NCBI GenBank assembly: GCA_028281025.1
Contig: JANQKR010000016.1
Coordinates: forward strand, 186,001 to 250,000
Length of the DNA: 64,000 nucleotides
DNA from: Croceivirga sp.
GTDB taxonomy: Bacteria > Bacteroidota > Bacteroidia > Flavobacteriales > Flavobacteriaceae
Reading direction: 5' to 3'
Made by a program: the position numbers and the translations under genes. The notes beneath the pieces are model-generated. The model was not told where the DNA came from. It worked only from the letters and a program-made list of their open reading frames with translations, and made no database searches. This document shows, piece after piece, positions 44,329 through 52,963 of this stretch; the stretch's first letter is position 1; every line of letters starts with the position of its first letter.

Positions 44329-45234
44329 CTATAGCTTTTCCAATCGCTCCTTTATTTCTTTTAACCGCAACCAATTTTGGTAAAACACCGGTAAGGCCAT
44401 TACACTTTCTATATACTGAAAAACGTAAATAATCAAGGAAAACAAGGCCCCATATGCGACTTTTCCCGCGCTTACCGAGAAAACTATGGAGAGTACCAAA
44501 AAGGCCATAAGGACCATCCATGACATTGAAAAATTGAACACCTCCAAATCCGATAGTTTAATATTCCATTTCATCATTTTTTTTAGATGGGAGGCCAACA
44601 GTGTGCCATTGTTTGTCGATATAACATCTACCTGCTTTTCAAACTCATTGTTATAGGCACTATTGAAATATGTAGTTCTTTTTCTGGTCAAAAAATAAAT
44701 GAGAAAAACCAAAAATGTGGCGCCAAGGCCTACAAGAAATACGTTGGCATTCAGGCTCGCAATAATGATGACCACTCCAACCATTCCCACAATGGTGGAT
44801 ATCAATAGGGGAAGGGAATTTTCCAAAAATTCGACAATCTCATTAATCATTCCCAATCGTGCCGTTTTGACGGAAGATCGGTTTTCCTCAATTCCCAAAA
44901 GCACTGCACTGCCCAGCCTGCAATATATCCTGGCATAAATTCTTGAATCGAAAAATCTGCGTCCCCCACCAATTAGAATGATCAGGGTGCCCAATGCACC
45001 AAGTTGAAGGGCATGCCCATAGCTTCCCCCTAGCGCATTGTCTATTGCAAAACCAATGAACAGCGGAATCAGCAACTCGATAACGGACTCGACCAAGATC
45101 AGGAAGAATATGAAGATAAGTTTCCACTTAAACTCCAAGAGCACGGACCGTATGGTCACACTTTCAGAATCGAGTCGTTTTCTGATCCCTTTCCAAATCC
45201 TTTCCTTATCAACCATATGCTGCCCGTTTAGCAT
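44329..45234 (-). CDS. ABC transporter six-TM protein without ATPase domain
   Basis: 301 residues (ATG at 45234; ATG 45216 is equally possible). Six membrane helices fill the sequence (for example LIFIFFLILVESVIELLIPLF, ALGTLIILIGG, LLISTIVGMVGVVIIIASL, FLVGLGATFLVFLIYFL) in the pattern of exporter transmembrane domains of the ABC_membrane_3 type. No Walker A, signature or Walker B sequence is present, and no separate ATPase gene lies beside it. It follows the small secreted-protein gene by 6 bp in the same direction. Either its ATPase is elsewhere or it acts alone. Confidence 0.75.
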   Translation of the reverse strand: MLNGQHMVDKERIWKGIRKRLDSESVTIRSVLLEFKWKLIFIFFLILVESVIELLIPLFIGFAIDNALGGSYGHALQLGALGTLIILIGGGRRFFDSRIYARIYCRLGSAVLLGIEENRSSVKTARLGMINEIVEFLENSLPLLISTIVGMVGVVIIIASLNANVFLVGLGATFLVFLIYFLTRKRTTYFNSAYNNEFEKQVDVISTNNGTLLASHLKKMMKWNIKLSDLEVFNFSMSWMVLMAFLVLSIVFSVSAGKVAYGALFSLIIYVFQYIESVMALPVFYQNWLRLKEIKERLEKL

Positions 45235-45240
45235 GGGACG

Positions 45241-45642
45241 TTATTTTAACCGTTTCCAGGTTTCGCTATCGGAATAGCCCCATGCCGAATAGCTTATGAC
45301 CAGGGTATTGCTATCCCTTAATATAAGGTGGGCCCTTACTTCATAGTTTTTCCCTTCATGGGTAAAGATGAACTTTCCCGTGCCTTTTTCCCCTTCAAAT
45401 GTGATGTCCTTTAGGGCCAATGATTCATGAGCTGCACCACGACCTTTATCGTCTTTAATGTAAATGGTATAACAAATGGGTTTCCCATTTTCATTTCTAA
45501 ATTCATACGTTACATACGATTTCTCGTTGTTCTCTTCATACTCCGCTTCCCATTGTCCGGACAATGGATTGTTTTGGGCGGTCAAATTTGTGATTGACAG
45601 GAATACCACCACCAAGGCAATAACTATTTTTAACGCTTGCAT
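45241..45642 (-). CDS. Small secreted protein
   Basis: 133 residues with a signal peptide (MQALKIVIALVVVFLSITNLTAQ). The mature domain is beta-rich and polar with a Trp near each end (GQWEAEYEEN, SDSETWKRLK), a pattern of small lipocalin-like or DUF2147-like exported domains. It does not match a family I can name with confidence. It lies 6 bp before the ABC six-TM gene, so the two are co-transcribed. Confidence 0.7.
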   Translation of the reverse strand: MQALKIVIALVVVFLSITNLTAQNNPLSGQWEAEYEENNEKSYVTYEFRNENGKPICYTIYIKDDKGRGAAHESLALKDITFEGEKGTGKFIFTHEGKNYEVRAHLILRDSNTLVISYSAWGYSDSETWKRLK

Positions 45643-45778
45643 ACAACTATCTTTTAGTGAATTGTGGTCAAAAGTAGCCCCGGTGATATACAGGAATGGC
45701 GCTCCCTATAATACTGAACATAAAAATACCCTGAACCATGGGCAAGGCACCTTTAAGTCCATGGGATTTGTATTGGAG

Positions 45779-46891
45779 CTACCTTTTGGAAGCCTTTTTA
45801 AATTCTGTAGGGGTCAGGGAGGTCACTTTTTTGAAGGCCGTATAAAATGCCGCTTTACTATTGAACCCCACATCCAGCGATATGGCAAAAATGGTGTCCG
45901 GTTTTGGCATGAGCAGTCGTTTTTTGGCTTCCTCAATTCGAAAACCATTGATGAAATCGGGAAAGCTCATACCTGAATTTTGATTGATGGCCTGTGAAAC
46001 ATGGTGAATGGAGCTTCCCAACTTTTCAGATAGGGTATTCAATTTTAAGTCGAAATCCAGATACAATTGTTCTTCCCTGACCAAGGTGCTTATTTGAGCA
46101 AAGAGTTCGGATGAATCCTTCAAGGAGGACTTTGCATATTTATTTTTGGTTTCCTCCGGTAAATCCTCAAAGTCCCCCGAAAAGGCAAATACGGGAAAAT
46201 GCATGATGGAATAGGCAAAAATGAAAAAGAAAATAGCAATCAACAACGATTCAAACTTCATGGAGATTTGATAGGTGTCCAAGGTATAACCGTTTACGGA
46301 AAGGTTAATGAACATTCCCAGTTGCAAAATGACAAGTGCAATCAATATCAATTTGGCCCATTTGTACTTTAACCTTTCATCCCGGGTAAGGACCAATGCC
46401 ATGGGGGCCTTTCTAAACCGATAGAATGCCAGGAAGAAGAAGAAAATATTGAGTAAGGTAACCAAGAGGTATTCCACGAACAACCATTCATCATACCCTG
46501 AGGTTTGAAGTGATGCAAAGAACGTATCTATATTTTCATGTTCAAAAAGTGGATAAAAGAAAAACCACCGTAACAAGGTAAGGCCGATAACGATAAGCAG
46601 CCATTTTTTAAAGGCCACCGGTAATTTTATCAATAGGGCAATGAAGTAATAGAACACAAATCCCACCAGGTGATGGAACATATAGGATATTCCAAAATAC
46701 CAATTGCTCCCGCTCTCGCTCAACGTAGTGTAGTAATCAAATGATACGAAGGCAAAATAAAACACAAGTGTCGCCAAAATATAGCGAAGCCTTTTATCCC
46801 TGCCCAGACCAGACTTTCGAAACAAGACAAAAACCAACAATAACACCCCTACGGCGAGGCTCAACAAGGGTGTTATGTTTAAGATATCCAT
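45779..46891 (-). CDS. 7TM-sensor AraC-type regulator
   Basis: 370 residues. Seven hydrophobic helices fill residues 1-235 (ITPLLSLAVGVLLLVFVLF onward), a linker of about 30 residues follows, then an AraC-type helix-turn-helix pair (LSEKLGSSIHHVSQAINQNSG and IFAISLDVGFNSKAAFYTAFKKVTSLTPTEFKK). This membrane-sensor AraC type is common in Bacteroidota. A perfect -7 box lies just 5 bp upstream of the ATG, so the message may have no leader. It sits between the secreted-protein genes and the RND efflux operon and could control either. Confidence 0.92.
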   Translation of the reverse strand: MDILNITPLLSLAVGVLLLVFVLFRKSGLGRDKRLRYILATLVFYFAFVSFDYYTTLSESGSNWYFGISYMFHHLVGFVFYYFIALLIKLPVAFKKWLLIVIGLTLLRWFFFYPLFEHENIDTFFASLQTSGYDEWLFVEYLLVTLLNIFFFFLAFYRFRKAPMALVLTRDERLKYKWAKLILIALVILQLGMFINLSVNGYTLDTYQISMKFESLLIAIFFFIFAYSIMHFPVFAFSGDFEDLPEETKNKYAKSSLKDSSELFAQISTLVREEQLYLDFDLKLNTLSEKLGSSIHHVSQAINQNSGMSFPDFINGFRIEEAKKRLLMPKPDTIFAISLDVGFNSKAAFYTAFKKVTSLTPTEFKKASKR

Positions 46892-46895
46892 AGGG

Positions 46896-46903
46896 CAAAT
46901 GTA
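46896..46903 (-). promoter_or_regulatory. -7 box of the 7TM-AraC gene (leaderless layout)
   Basis: Read leftwards, TACATTTG matches TAnnTTTG exactly and is followed by CCCT and the ATG at 46891. Transcription would start at or within a few bases of the start codon. Confidence 0.5.
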
Positions 46904-47045
46904 GCATTAAAGCCCTTAAAAAATGGAGTGTTCCCTTCAATCGTTATGGCATGTATGTCACTTTATATATTGATTTACAGGTTAAAAAAGAATGAAAAAA
47001 ACATAGGATGTCCGAATCGTTTTCCTGAATGATGTAGATCCATTG

Positions 47046-47288
47046 TTAAACAAAGTACAGAATTACCAGGGCATTTATGGTAAGAATAAGTGCCAATAGA
47101 AGCATCCAGACCCAAAGTTTGATATGAAGATTCCTCGCGATTCTCACTTCTGCCCACCACCAAACACTGATGTACCCAATCCAAATCCATGTGTTTTCTA
47201 TTTTATGTAGCAGCATGATGATCATTCCTATCAAAAAAAAGATCATTACTACCGAAAACTTTACGATGTCAATTTTTGATGGTTTCAT
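47046..47288 (-). CDS. Small three-helix membrane protein of the RND operon
   Basis: 80 residues from ATG 47288, with about three hydrophobic helices (VKFSVVMIFFLIGMIIMLL, WIWIGYISVWWW, LWVWMLLLALILTINALVILYF). Its start overlaps the end of the RND permease by 20 bp, so it is translated from the same message. It is of the size of small accessory subunits (such as AcrZ) that bind RND pumps, but is not a homolog I can name. Tryptophan-rich second helix. Confidence 0.6.
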   Translation of the reverse strand: MKPSKIDIVKFSVVMIFFLIGMIIMLLHKIENTWIWIGYISVWWWAEVRIARNLHIKLWVWMLLLALILTINALVILYFV

Positions 47289-50200
47289 GTAAGGGTCTTT
47301 TACGTCCCCTGCTTCTAATGACATAAAACAGGGAGGGAATCAAATACAGGGTCAACACGGTGGAGGTGATCATCCCGCCAATGGTGACAATGGCCATGGG
47401 TATTCTGTATTCCGCTCCCGCATCCCCCAGACCAATGGCATTGGGCAACATCCCAACTATGATGGCAACCGTGGTCATGATAACGGCCTTCATTTTGGTC
47501 TTGCCTGAAAGAAGGGTTGCATTATAAATATCCATTTTCTTTTTGTGCATCAATTGTTCGGTATAGTCGTGGATCAAAATATCGTCATTGACCACCAAAC
47601 CCAGTAGGGTAATGATGGCCATCAAGGACATAATATTCATAGTGGTGCCGGCAAAATACATGATTACGAAAACCCCTATCAACGCCATGGGAACCGTGGT
47701 AAAAATGACCAAGGGTTGCCATAGGCTTTCCATTAGCGAGGCCAACAACATGTACATCAATACCAGTGCCAATATAAAAGTGACCGTCATATCGGCAACC
47801 GTATTATCCAATTCCTCCACGTTACCGCTCCATTGGAAATCCACACCTGTGGGCAGGTTTGTTTCGTTAAACTTTGAATCGATGGCTGCCCTAACATCTC
47901 CCAATATATAACCGGGAGCCAAGGTGCCACTGAACTCGGCGGTTTTTGACTTTTCCTTATGGAGGATTTGGGCAGGGGCGGTTTCATAGAACACCTCGGC
48001 CAACTGCCCAACGGTAAACATCCCCGTCGCCGTATGGACAGGGAGCTGTTTGATATCTTCAACCGAGTTCGCTTGTGAAACGGGTACCTTGATGTTGATG
48101 TTGTACTCCACATCGTTTTCACTCATCACCGTGGCCTTGATTCCCGTAATGGCACTGCGAATGACCAATGCCAGTTCATTGACCGAGATGCCCAGTTCGG
48201 CCAACAAACGCTTCCTGGGCCTGAATTGGACCAAGGGTGGGCCATTTCGCAAACTCGATTCATACGAAATCAGGCCTTCCACATCCTTTAAAAAATCCAT
48301 CACCTGATCGTTTGCCTTGGACAATTGCGCGGCATCATTGGATTTTAAGGAAAACCCCAAATCGCCACTTTCCTCAGAATTCACCGTGGCCACCACAGGT
48401 TTTATCTCTGGAATCCCCTTGAGGTCATTTAATATTTTCTCGCCAATTTGGCCATTGGACAGCTCGCGTTCCACACTTTTGTTGAGCTTTAATGAGATGT
48501 TGGTATAATTGGAGCCGGTGGTAAAGGAGTTTTTACTGCCCAACATACTCAATACCGCCTTTACTTCGGGATAGGCAGCAATCTTTTGTTCGACCAGTTT
48601 GGTCAATTCCCTGTTCTTTTCGATGGACGTGCCCGGTTGCATTTCAAGTTCCACAAACAAATCCCCGTTGTCCGATTCCGGTTCGAATTCAAATCCGATT
48701 TCCCCCAGCAAACCCATACTCATGATAAAGAAGAAGAACATCACGGCAAACAGAATGATAGGGTTGCGTTTTCTGGACATCAACCTTCGCAATGATTTTT
48801 CGTACACCTCTTGAAGTCTTTCAAATGATTTGATGATCCAATTGGAAAACTTGGAGGGTTTTGGGTCGTTCTTCAATAAAATTGATGCGAGCATTGGAGT
48901 CAGGGTAATGGAGACCAAGAGCGAAAAAATGGTCGCAAATGAAATGGTCAAAGCGTATTCCCTAAAGAACGCACCGACTATGGAATTCATGGAAGCAATG
49001 GGTAAAAATACCACCAGGTTGGTTCCCGTGGATGCCAAGACCGCCGTAAACACTTCCTGGGTACCGGTAACGCAGGCCTCTTTTATGGGCAAGCCCTCCT
49101 TTTTAAGGCGAAGAATGTTCTCCAATACCACAATGGAGTTGGAAACCAGGGCCCCAATGGCCACCGCGAAGCTCATCAATGACAGCATATTGAGCGATCC
49201 ATCAAAGAGCCTCATGGCCAAAAAATTGATAATGAGCGATACGGGAATGGAGATACTTACGATTACCGTGGCCTTGATATTGTTTACAAATAGAAACAAG
49301 ATCAACCCTGTAACGAGGATCCCCAGAATAACGTTTATCATGGCATCGTTCACCGAGCTTTCAATATATTCCGAAGAGTCAAATGGCAAGCTCAACGTAA
49401 CCCCTTCGGGCAGGTTTTTTTGAATTTCGGGAACCAGTTCCTTTACTTCCTTGGCTATGGCCACCGCATTTGCCGTACTGCTCTTCTGCACGCCTATGCC
49501 CACAATATTGTTCAGTTCCTTTTTTTCAATGCCATCATAAAAAAAGGCGTCCTTTTTTGCGAATTGGAAGGTGTCCTTTACCGCAGCAAAATCGGTCAGT
49601 TTCCTTTCCCCATAGGGGGTGGCGATAAAGGTGCTTTTTACGGATTCAATGGAGTTGTATTTGCTCCCGGTCTTTATGATGGATTCCCGATCCTCCCGTA
49701 CGATATCGCCTCCGGACATATCCACATTGTTCTCCTTTAATTGTGTGGCGACCTCTGTGATGTCCATCCCCAAACCATAAAGATTGTTCTTATCGACCTC
49801 CACATGGATTTCACGTAATTTTCCACCATTGAACTCAATTTTGGTCACCCCATCGATACGCGAGATTTTATCCTTGATTTCCCGTCTTGATAGTTGGTAA
49901 AGTTTGTTGGCATCCACATTTCCAGTGATGATCAGATCCACCACAGAACCACTGTTCATACTAAAAGGGGCCAATAGGGGTTTAGATCGTTTGCGAACGA
50001 AAGGCAATTTGGCCTCTTTGGGCAAAAAGGAAACCACCAGATCTATCTTGTTGCGCAGCTCGGCCATGGCCTTGTCCTGGTCTTTGTCCAATTCGAATTG
50101 AACGATGATCATGGACATATTGGGCATCGAGTAGGACTGCATGAGTTTTAACCCGTTGATGGTAGCCACTTCTTTTTCAAGTAGATTGGTAATCTCGGTT

Positions 50201-50379
50201 TCCACTTCCCCGGGGGTCGCCCCAGGATAGTCCGTTATGATGACCATGGCGGGCAGATTCACCTCGGGCATTAGGTTTACCGGTAGTTTTACATAGGACA
50301 TAAGTCCGAAGAGCAATAGTGCCAAAAAGACCATTGACGTGGTAATTGGTCTGGATACTGCGAAATTGGTGACTTTCAT
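47269..50379 (-). CDS. RND-family efflux pump permease
   Basis: 1,036 residues, the standard HAE1 length. Twelve membrane helices and two large periplasmic loops are visible. The TM4-type segment SFAVAIGALVSNSIVVLENI replaces the usual Gly-Xaa-Val-Asp-Asp arrangement (here ...GALVSNSIV..., with no Asp pair), while the C-terminal half keeps GLVVNDDILIHDY. The first loop (PEVNLPAMVIITDYPGATPGEVETEITNLLE) and the funnel regions are clear. Proton-driven export with the adjacent adaptor and TolC channel. The missing first Asp pair is worth checking against close relatives. Confidence 0.93.
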   Translation of the reverse strand: MKVTNFAVSRPITTSMVFLALLLFGLMSYVKLPVNLMPEVNLPAMVIITDYPGATPGEVETEITNLLEKEVATINGLKLMQSYSMPNMSMIIVQFELDKDQDKAMAELRNKIDLVVSFLPKEAKLPFVRKRSKPLLAPFSMNSGSVVDLIITGNVDANKLYQLSRREIKDKISRIDGVTKIEFNGGKLREIHVEVDKNNLYGLGMDITEVATQLKENNVDMSGGDIVREDRESIIKTGSKYNSIESVKSTFIATPYGERKLTDFAAVKDTFQFAKKDAFFYDGIEKKELNNIVGIGVQKSSTANAVAIAKEVKELVPEIQKNLPEGVTLSLPFDSSEYIESSVNDAMINVILGILVTGLILFLFVNNIKATVIVSISIPVSLIINFLAMRLFDGSLNMLSLMSFAVAIGALVSNSIVVLENILRLKKEGLPIKEACVTGTQEVFTAVLASTGTNLVVFLPIASMNSIVGAFFREYALTISFATIFSLLVSITLTPMLASILLKNDPKPSKFSNWIIKSFERLQEVYEKSLRRLMSRKRNPIILFAVMFFFFIMSMGLLGEIGFEFEPESDNGDLFVELEMQPGTSIEKNRELTKLVEQKIAAYPEVKAVLSMLGSKNSFTTGSNYTNISLKLNKSVERELSNGQIGEKILNDLKGIPEIKPVVATVNSEESGDLGFSLKSNDAAQLSKANDQVMDFLKDVEGLISYESSLRNGPPLVQFRPRKRLLAELGISVNELALVIRSAITGIKATVMSENDVEYNINIKVPVSQANSVEDIKQLPVHTATGMFTVGQLAEVFYETAPAQILHKEKSKTAEFSGTLAPGYILGDVRAAIDSKFNETNLPTGVDFQWSGNVEELDNTVADMTVTFILALVLMYMLLASLMESLWQPLVIFTTVPMALIGVFVIMYFAGTTMNIMSLMAIITLLGLVVNDDILIHDYTEQLMHKKKMDIYNATLLSGKTKMKAVIMTTVAIIVGMLPNAIGLGDAGAEYRIPMAIVTIGGMITSTVLTLYLIPSLFYVIRSRGRKRPLHETIKN

Positions 50380-50390
50380 AGCTATTCTAT

Positions 50391-51404
50391 TTACTGAACG
50401 GTTATCACCGGACTATTTCCTTCCACTTTTTCTGAACCGGCGGTAATCAAATGCTGCCCAACTTTCAATCCCTCAATGATCTGTACCGAAGTTTCATTTC
50501 GCTGCCCTATCTTCACGTCGGTTTCAATGGCCTTGCCATCTTCAATGACGAATACATAATGCCTGTTTCCGATTTGTTTTAATGACTCCACAGGAATCCA
50601 AATACTTGAAAGTGATGCTCCGGTTTCCAACGCAATCGCAACGTGGGTGCCTGCAAACGCTACCCCTTCGTTCTTAAATGAGGCGGTAACCGGAAATGCC
50701 TTTCGTTTTGGATCCATTTGGATGGATGTCCTTGTAATCTTCCCTTCGATCTTTTTATGGGAGAGGTTCAAATAGGTCCTTGCCCCTATTGCCATATGGG
50801 CAATATCTTGCGGTGTTACATAAAAATTTACTTCTACGGCAGCTGTCTCCGCCATGCTGAATAGGGCTTGTCCCATGTGCACTTCCTCACCAATCTTAAT
50901 CGGCACTTGCGTAATGATTCCTGAAAAAGGTGCCCTAATGGTGTTCATATCCTGCAATTGCTGAGTGGTTTTCACCAGAACATCCAATTGGGTTTTATAG
51001 GTATCCACAGATACCTTTGAAACGGCACCGGCTTTAAACAGTTCTTGCTGCCGTGTATAATCCTGGGCCAACTTGTCCTGTTCAATCCTTGCCTGATCCA
51101 CCTGCAACTGGTGGTTTAATGGAGGGTATGCCGCGATAACCTCACCGCGTCGAACCTTTTGACCGGGCTTGGCATTTAACTTCGTCACTATTCCCGACTG
51201 CTGCGCGACAAAACTTGCCGATTTGGAAAATTGCAGTTCCCCATGATAGATCTTGGTTTCATTGTAAGGCTCCTTTTTTAAGGTAATTGCCTTTACCTTG
51301 ATCTGTGCTTCCTTAGTGGTTTCCTGTGGGGTTTCCGGCCAATAACAAGCCGACAAGGGTATGCCTGAAACAGCGAACATCAATAAACGTTTTATTGTCT
51401 TCAT
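50391..51404 (-). CDS. RND adaptor protein (periplasmic membrane fusion protein)
   Basis: 337 residues with a lipoprotein-like signal (LSAC, Cys at about 20). Lipoyl half-motifs (YHGELQFSKSASFVAQQSGIVTKLNAKPGQKVRRG...) flank a helical hairpin (LAQDYTRQQELFKAGAVSKVSVDTYKTQLDVLVKTTQQL), followed by beta-barrel and membrane-proximal domains. This is the HlyD/AcrA plan that links the RND permease to TolC. It starts 28 bp after the TolC gene and ends 11 bp before the permease gene, in an operon order tolC-adaptor-RND. Confidence 0.95.
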   Translation of the reverse strand: MKTIKRLLMFAVSGIPLSACYWPETPQETTKEAQIKVKAITLKKEPYNETKIYHGELQFSKSASFVAQQSGIVTKLNAKPGQKVRRGEVIAAYPPLNHQLQVDQARIEQDKLAQDYTRQQELFKAGAVSKVSVDTYKTQLDVLVKTTQQLQDMNTIRAPFSGIITQVPIKIGEEVHMGQALFSMAETAAVEVNFYVTPQDIAHMAIGARTYLNLSHKKIEGKITRTSIQMDPKRKAFPVTASFKNEGVAFAGTHVAIALETGASLSSIWIPVESLKQIGNRHYVFVIEDGKAIETDVKIGQRNETSVQIIEGLKVGQHLITAGSEKVEGNSPVITVQ

Positions 51405-51432
51405 TTTTTGATACTTATTTTTTTGGGCTCAT

Positions 51433-52746
51433 TTAGTGTATTCGTCCCGTAATCCTTACCATTTGAAGGTGTGCTATATGTAAATCCAGATAGGAGTTTA
51501 ACAGCCCTAACCTGGATTGCATGAGTTGCAATCGACTTTCCTTGAATTCGACGGTAGTGACAATACCCAGGCTCAATTGCTTTTCGAAAATTTCCACTTC
51601 ACTTTCGTTCAGCAAGATGGTCTCCCTATAGGTTTCAATATGGGCTATGGCAGTATTATAGTTGCTTTCGGCCGTTCGAAGTTCATTGCGCAAATGTTGT
51701 TTGGTCTTCACAAGGTTGAGCTCTGCCGTTTCCCTTTCAATGGAGGCCTTGGCTATTTTTGCCCTGTTGCTGCCCCCGGAAAAAATGGGCATATTGACCC
51801 CCAGTTGCACCAAGAACAATTTGTTCTCGTTGGCACTGAAATTAAAATCATTGGCCTGGGCATCGTAATTATATGCTGCGGTCAGATTTAATTTGGGGTA
51901 CCAAAATTTCTTGTGGAGACTGATTTGCCTTTTGGCAATCTCAACCTCCTTTTTTAGGGTCTTGACTTTCGGCTGTCCTTCTAGATCCGCCTCATCGGTA
52001 TAGATGACATTGTTGAGGCTTATGGTTTCAAGATCATCCGTTAGAACGATACGTTCGGTAATGGGTATGTTGGCCAATACTTTAAGGTGGTTCTTTAATT
52101 TTCCAAATTGATTGTTGGCATTTTTAAGCGGTGGGAGCGTTTTTTTATAGAAAACCTCAGCTTGTTGTAGCTGTAGGTCACTCACCGTACCCCTAGCGTG
52201 CAGCTTTTTGATCTGGGCCAATTGCGCTTTTGCCAAACTCGAGTTTTCCACAAGTACGGCGACACTCGCCCTGGTAAATATGGCTTGCCAATACAAAGCG
52301 GAAGCCTGGGCAATAAGTTCATTTTGACGGTCTTCGTCATGTAACCCACTGATTTCCTCAGCCAGCTTCGCAATTTTGGCTGCGGAAAAAATGGCGGGGT
52401 CAAATAGGGTCTGGTTCAATGCGGCATTGGCACTGACACTGTTGTTGAAATTGGTCCTTAACCGTGTTATGCTTCCATCAAAATCGTTGATAAAAAGAAA
52501 ATTTCTATTGAAGTCCCGTTGATAAAACCCATTGACACTCACCTCTGGCAAGAGTGCGGATTTGGCCATCTTGGTTTCCTCCTTTGCTATCAGGACCTGC
52601 TGTGCACTCTGCTTCAAATCGATATTTTCTTTTTTTACCAATTCGATATAGGACTGCAAATCCATTTCTTGGGAATGCAATGGGACGAACATCCATACGA
52701 TGGCACAAAAGACCCAAAAAGGCAAAGGGTGAAATTGATACGTCAT
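51433..52746 (-). CDS. TolC-family outer-membrane channel
   Basis: 437 residues with a signal peptide (PFWVFCAIVWMFVPLHSQ). Two internally repeated halves of the outer membrane efflux domain are visible: long helices with heptad patterns (YIELVKKENIDLKQSAQQVLIAKEET, VEIAKRQISLHKKFWYPKLNLTAAYNYD) and short beta strands. It forms the trimeric outer-membrane exit duct of the pump. First gene of the operon with the adaptor and the RND permease; the promoter must lie in the 217-bp spacer to its right, in which no clear box was found. Confidence 0.95.
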   Translation of the reverse strand: MTYQFHPLPFWVFCAIVWMFVPLHSQEMDLQSYIELVKKENIDLKQSAQQVLIAKEETKMAKSALLPEVSVNGFYQRDFNRNFLFINDFDGSITRLRTNFNNSVSANAALNQTLFDPAIFSAAKIAKLAEEISGLHDEDRQNELIAQASALYWQAIFTRASVAVLVENSSLAKAQLAQIKKLHARGTVSDLQLQQAEVFYKKTLPPLKNANNQFGKLKNHLKVLANIPITERIVLTDDLETISLNNVIYTDEADLEGQPKVKTLKKEVEIAKRQISLHKKFWYPKLNLTAAYNYDAQANDFNFSANENKLFLVQLGVNMPIFSGGSNRAKIAKASIERETAELNLVKTKQHLRNELRTAESNYNTAIAHIETYRETILLNESEVEIFEKQLSLGIVTTVEFKESRLQLMQSRLGLLNSYLDLHIAHLQMVRITGRIH

Positions 52747-52963
52747 TTGCTTCGTTATTTCGTGTTGAGTAGGGTTGACCCCATCTTTCGAAGCAAATGT
52801 AGAATGGCGATATGCCGTATAAGACTTGCCCTATAAATCAGGACAAAATTGTTGATGCCAAAAATGTCTGGAATTGACGGGAGTTATTTGAAATAAGGGA
52901 ACATCCCGTTTTAATTGGATTCCGTTTACTGCTACAAGACTTTTTGTTGATTGGAGCCTTGTC

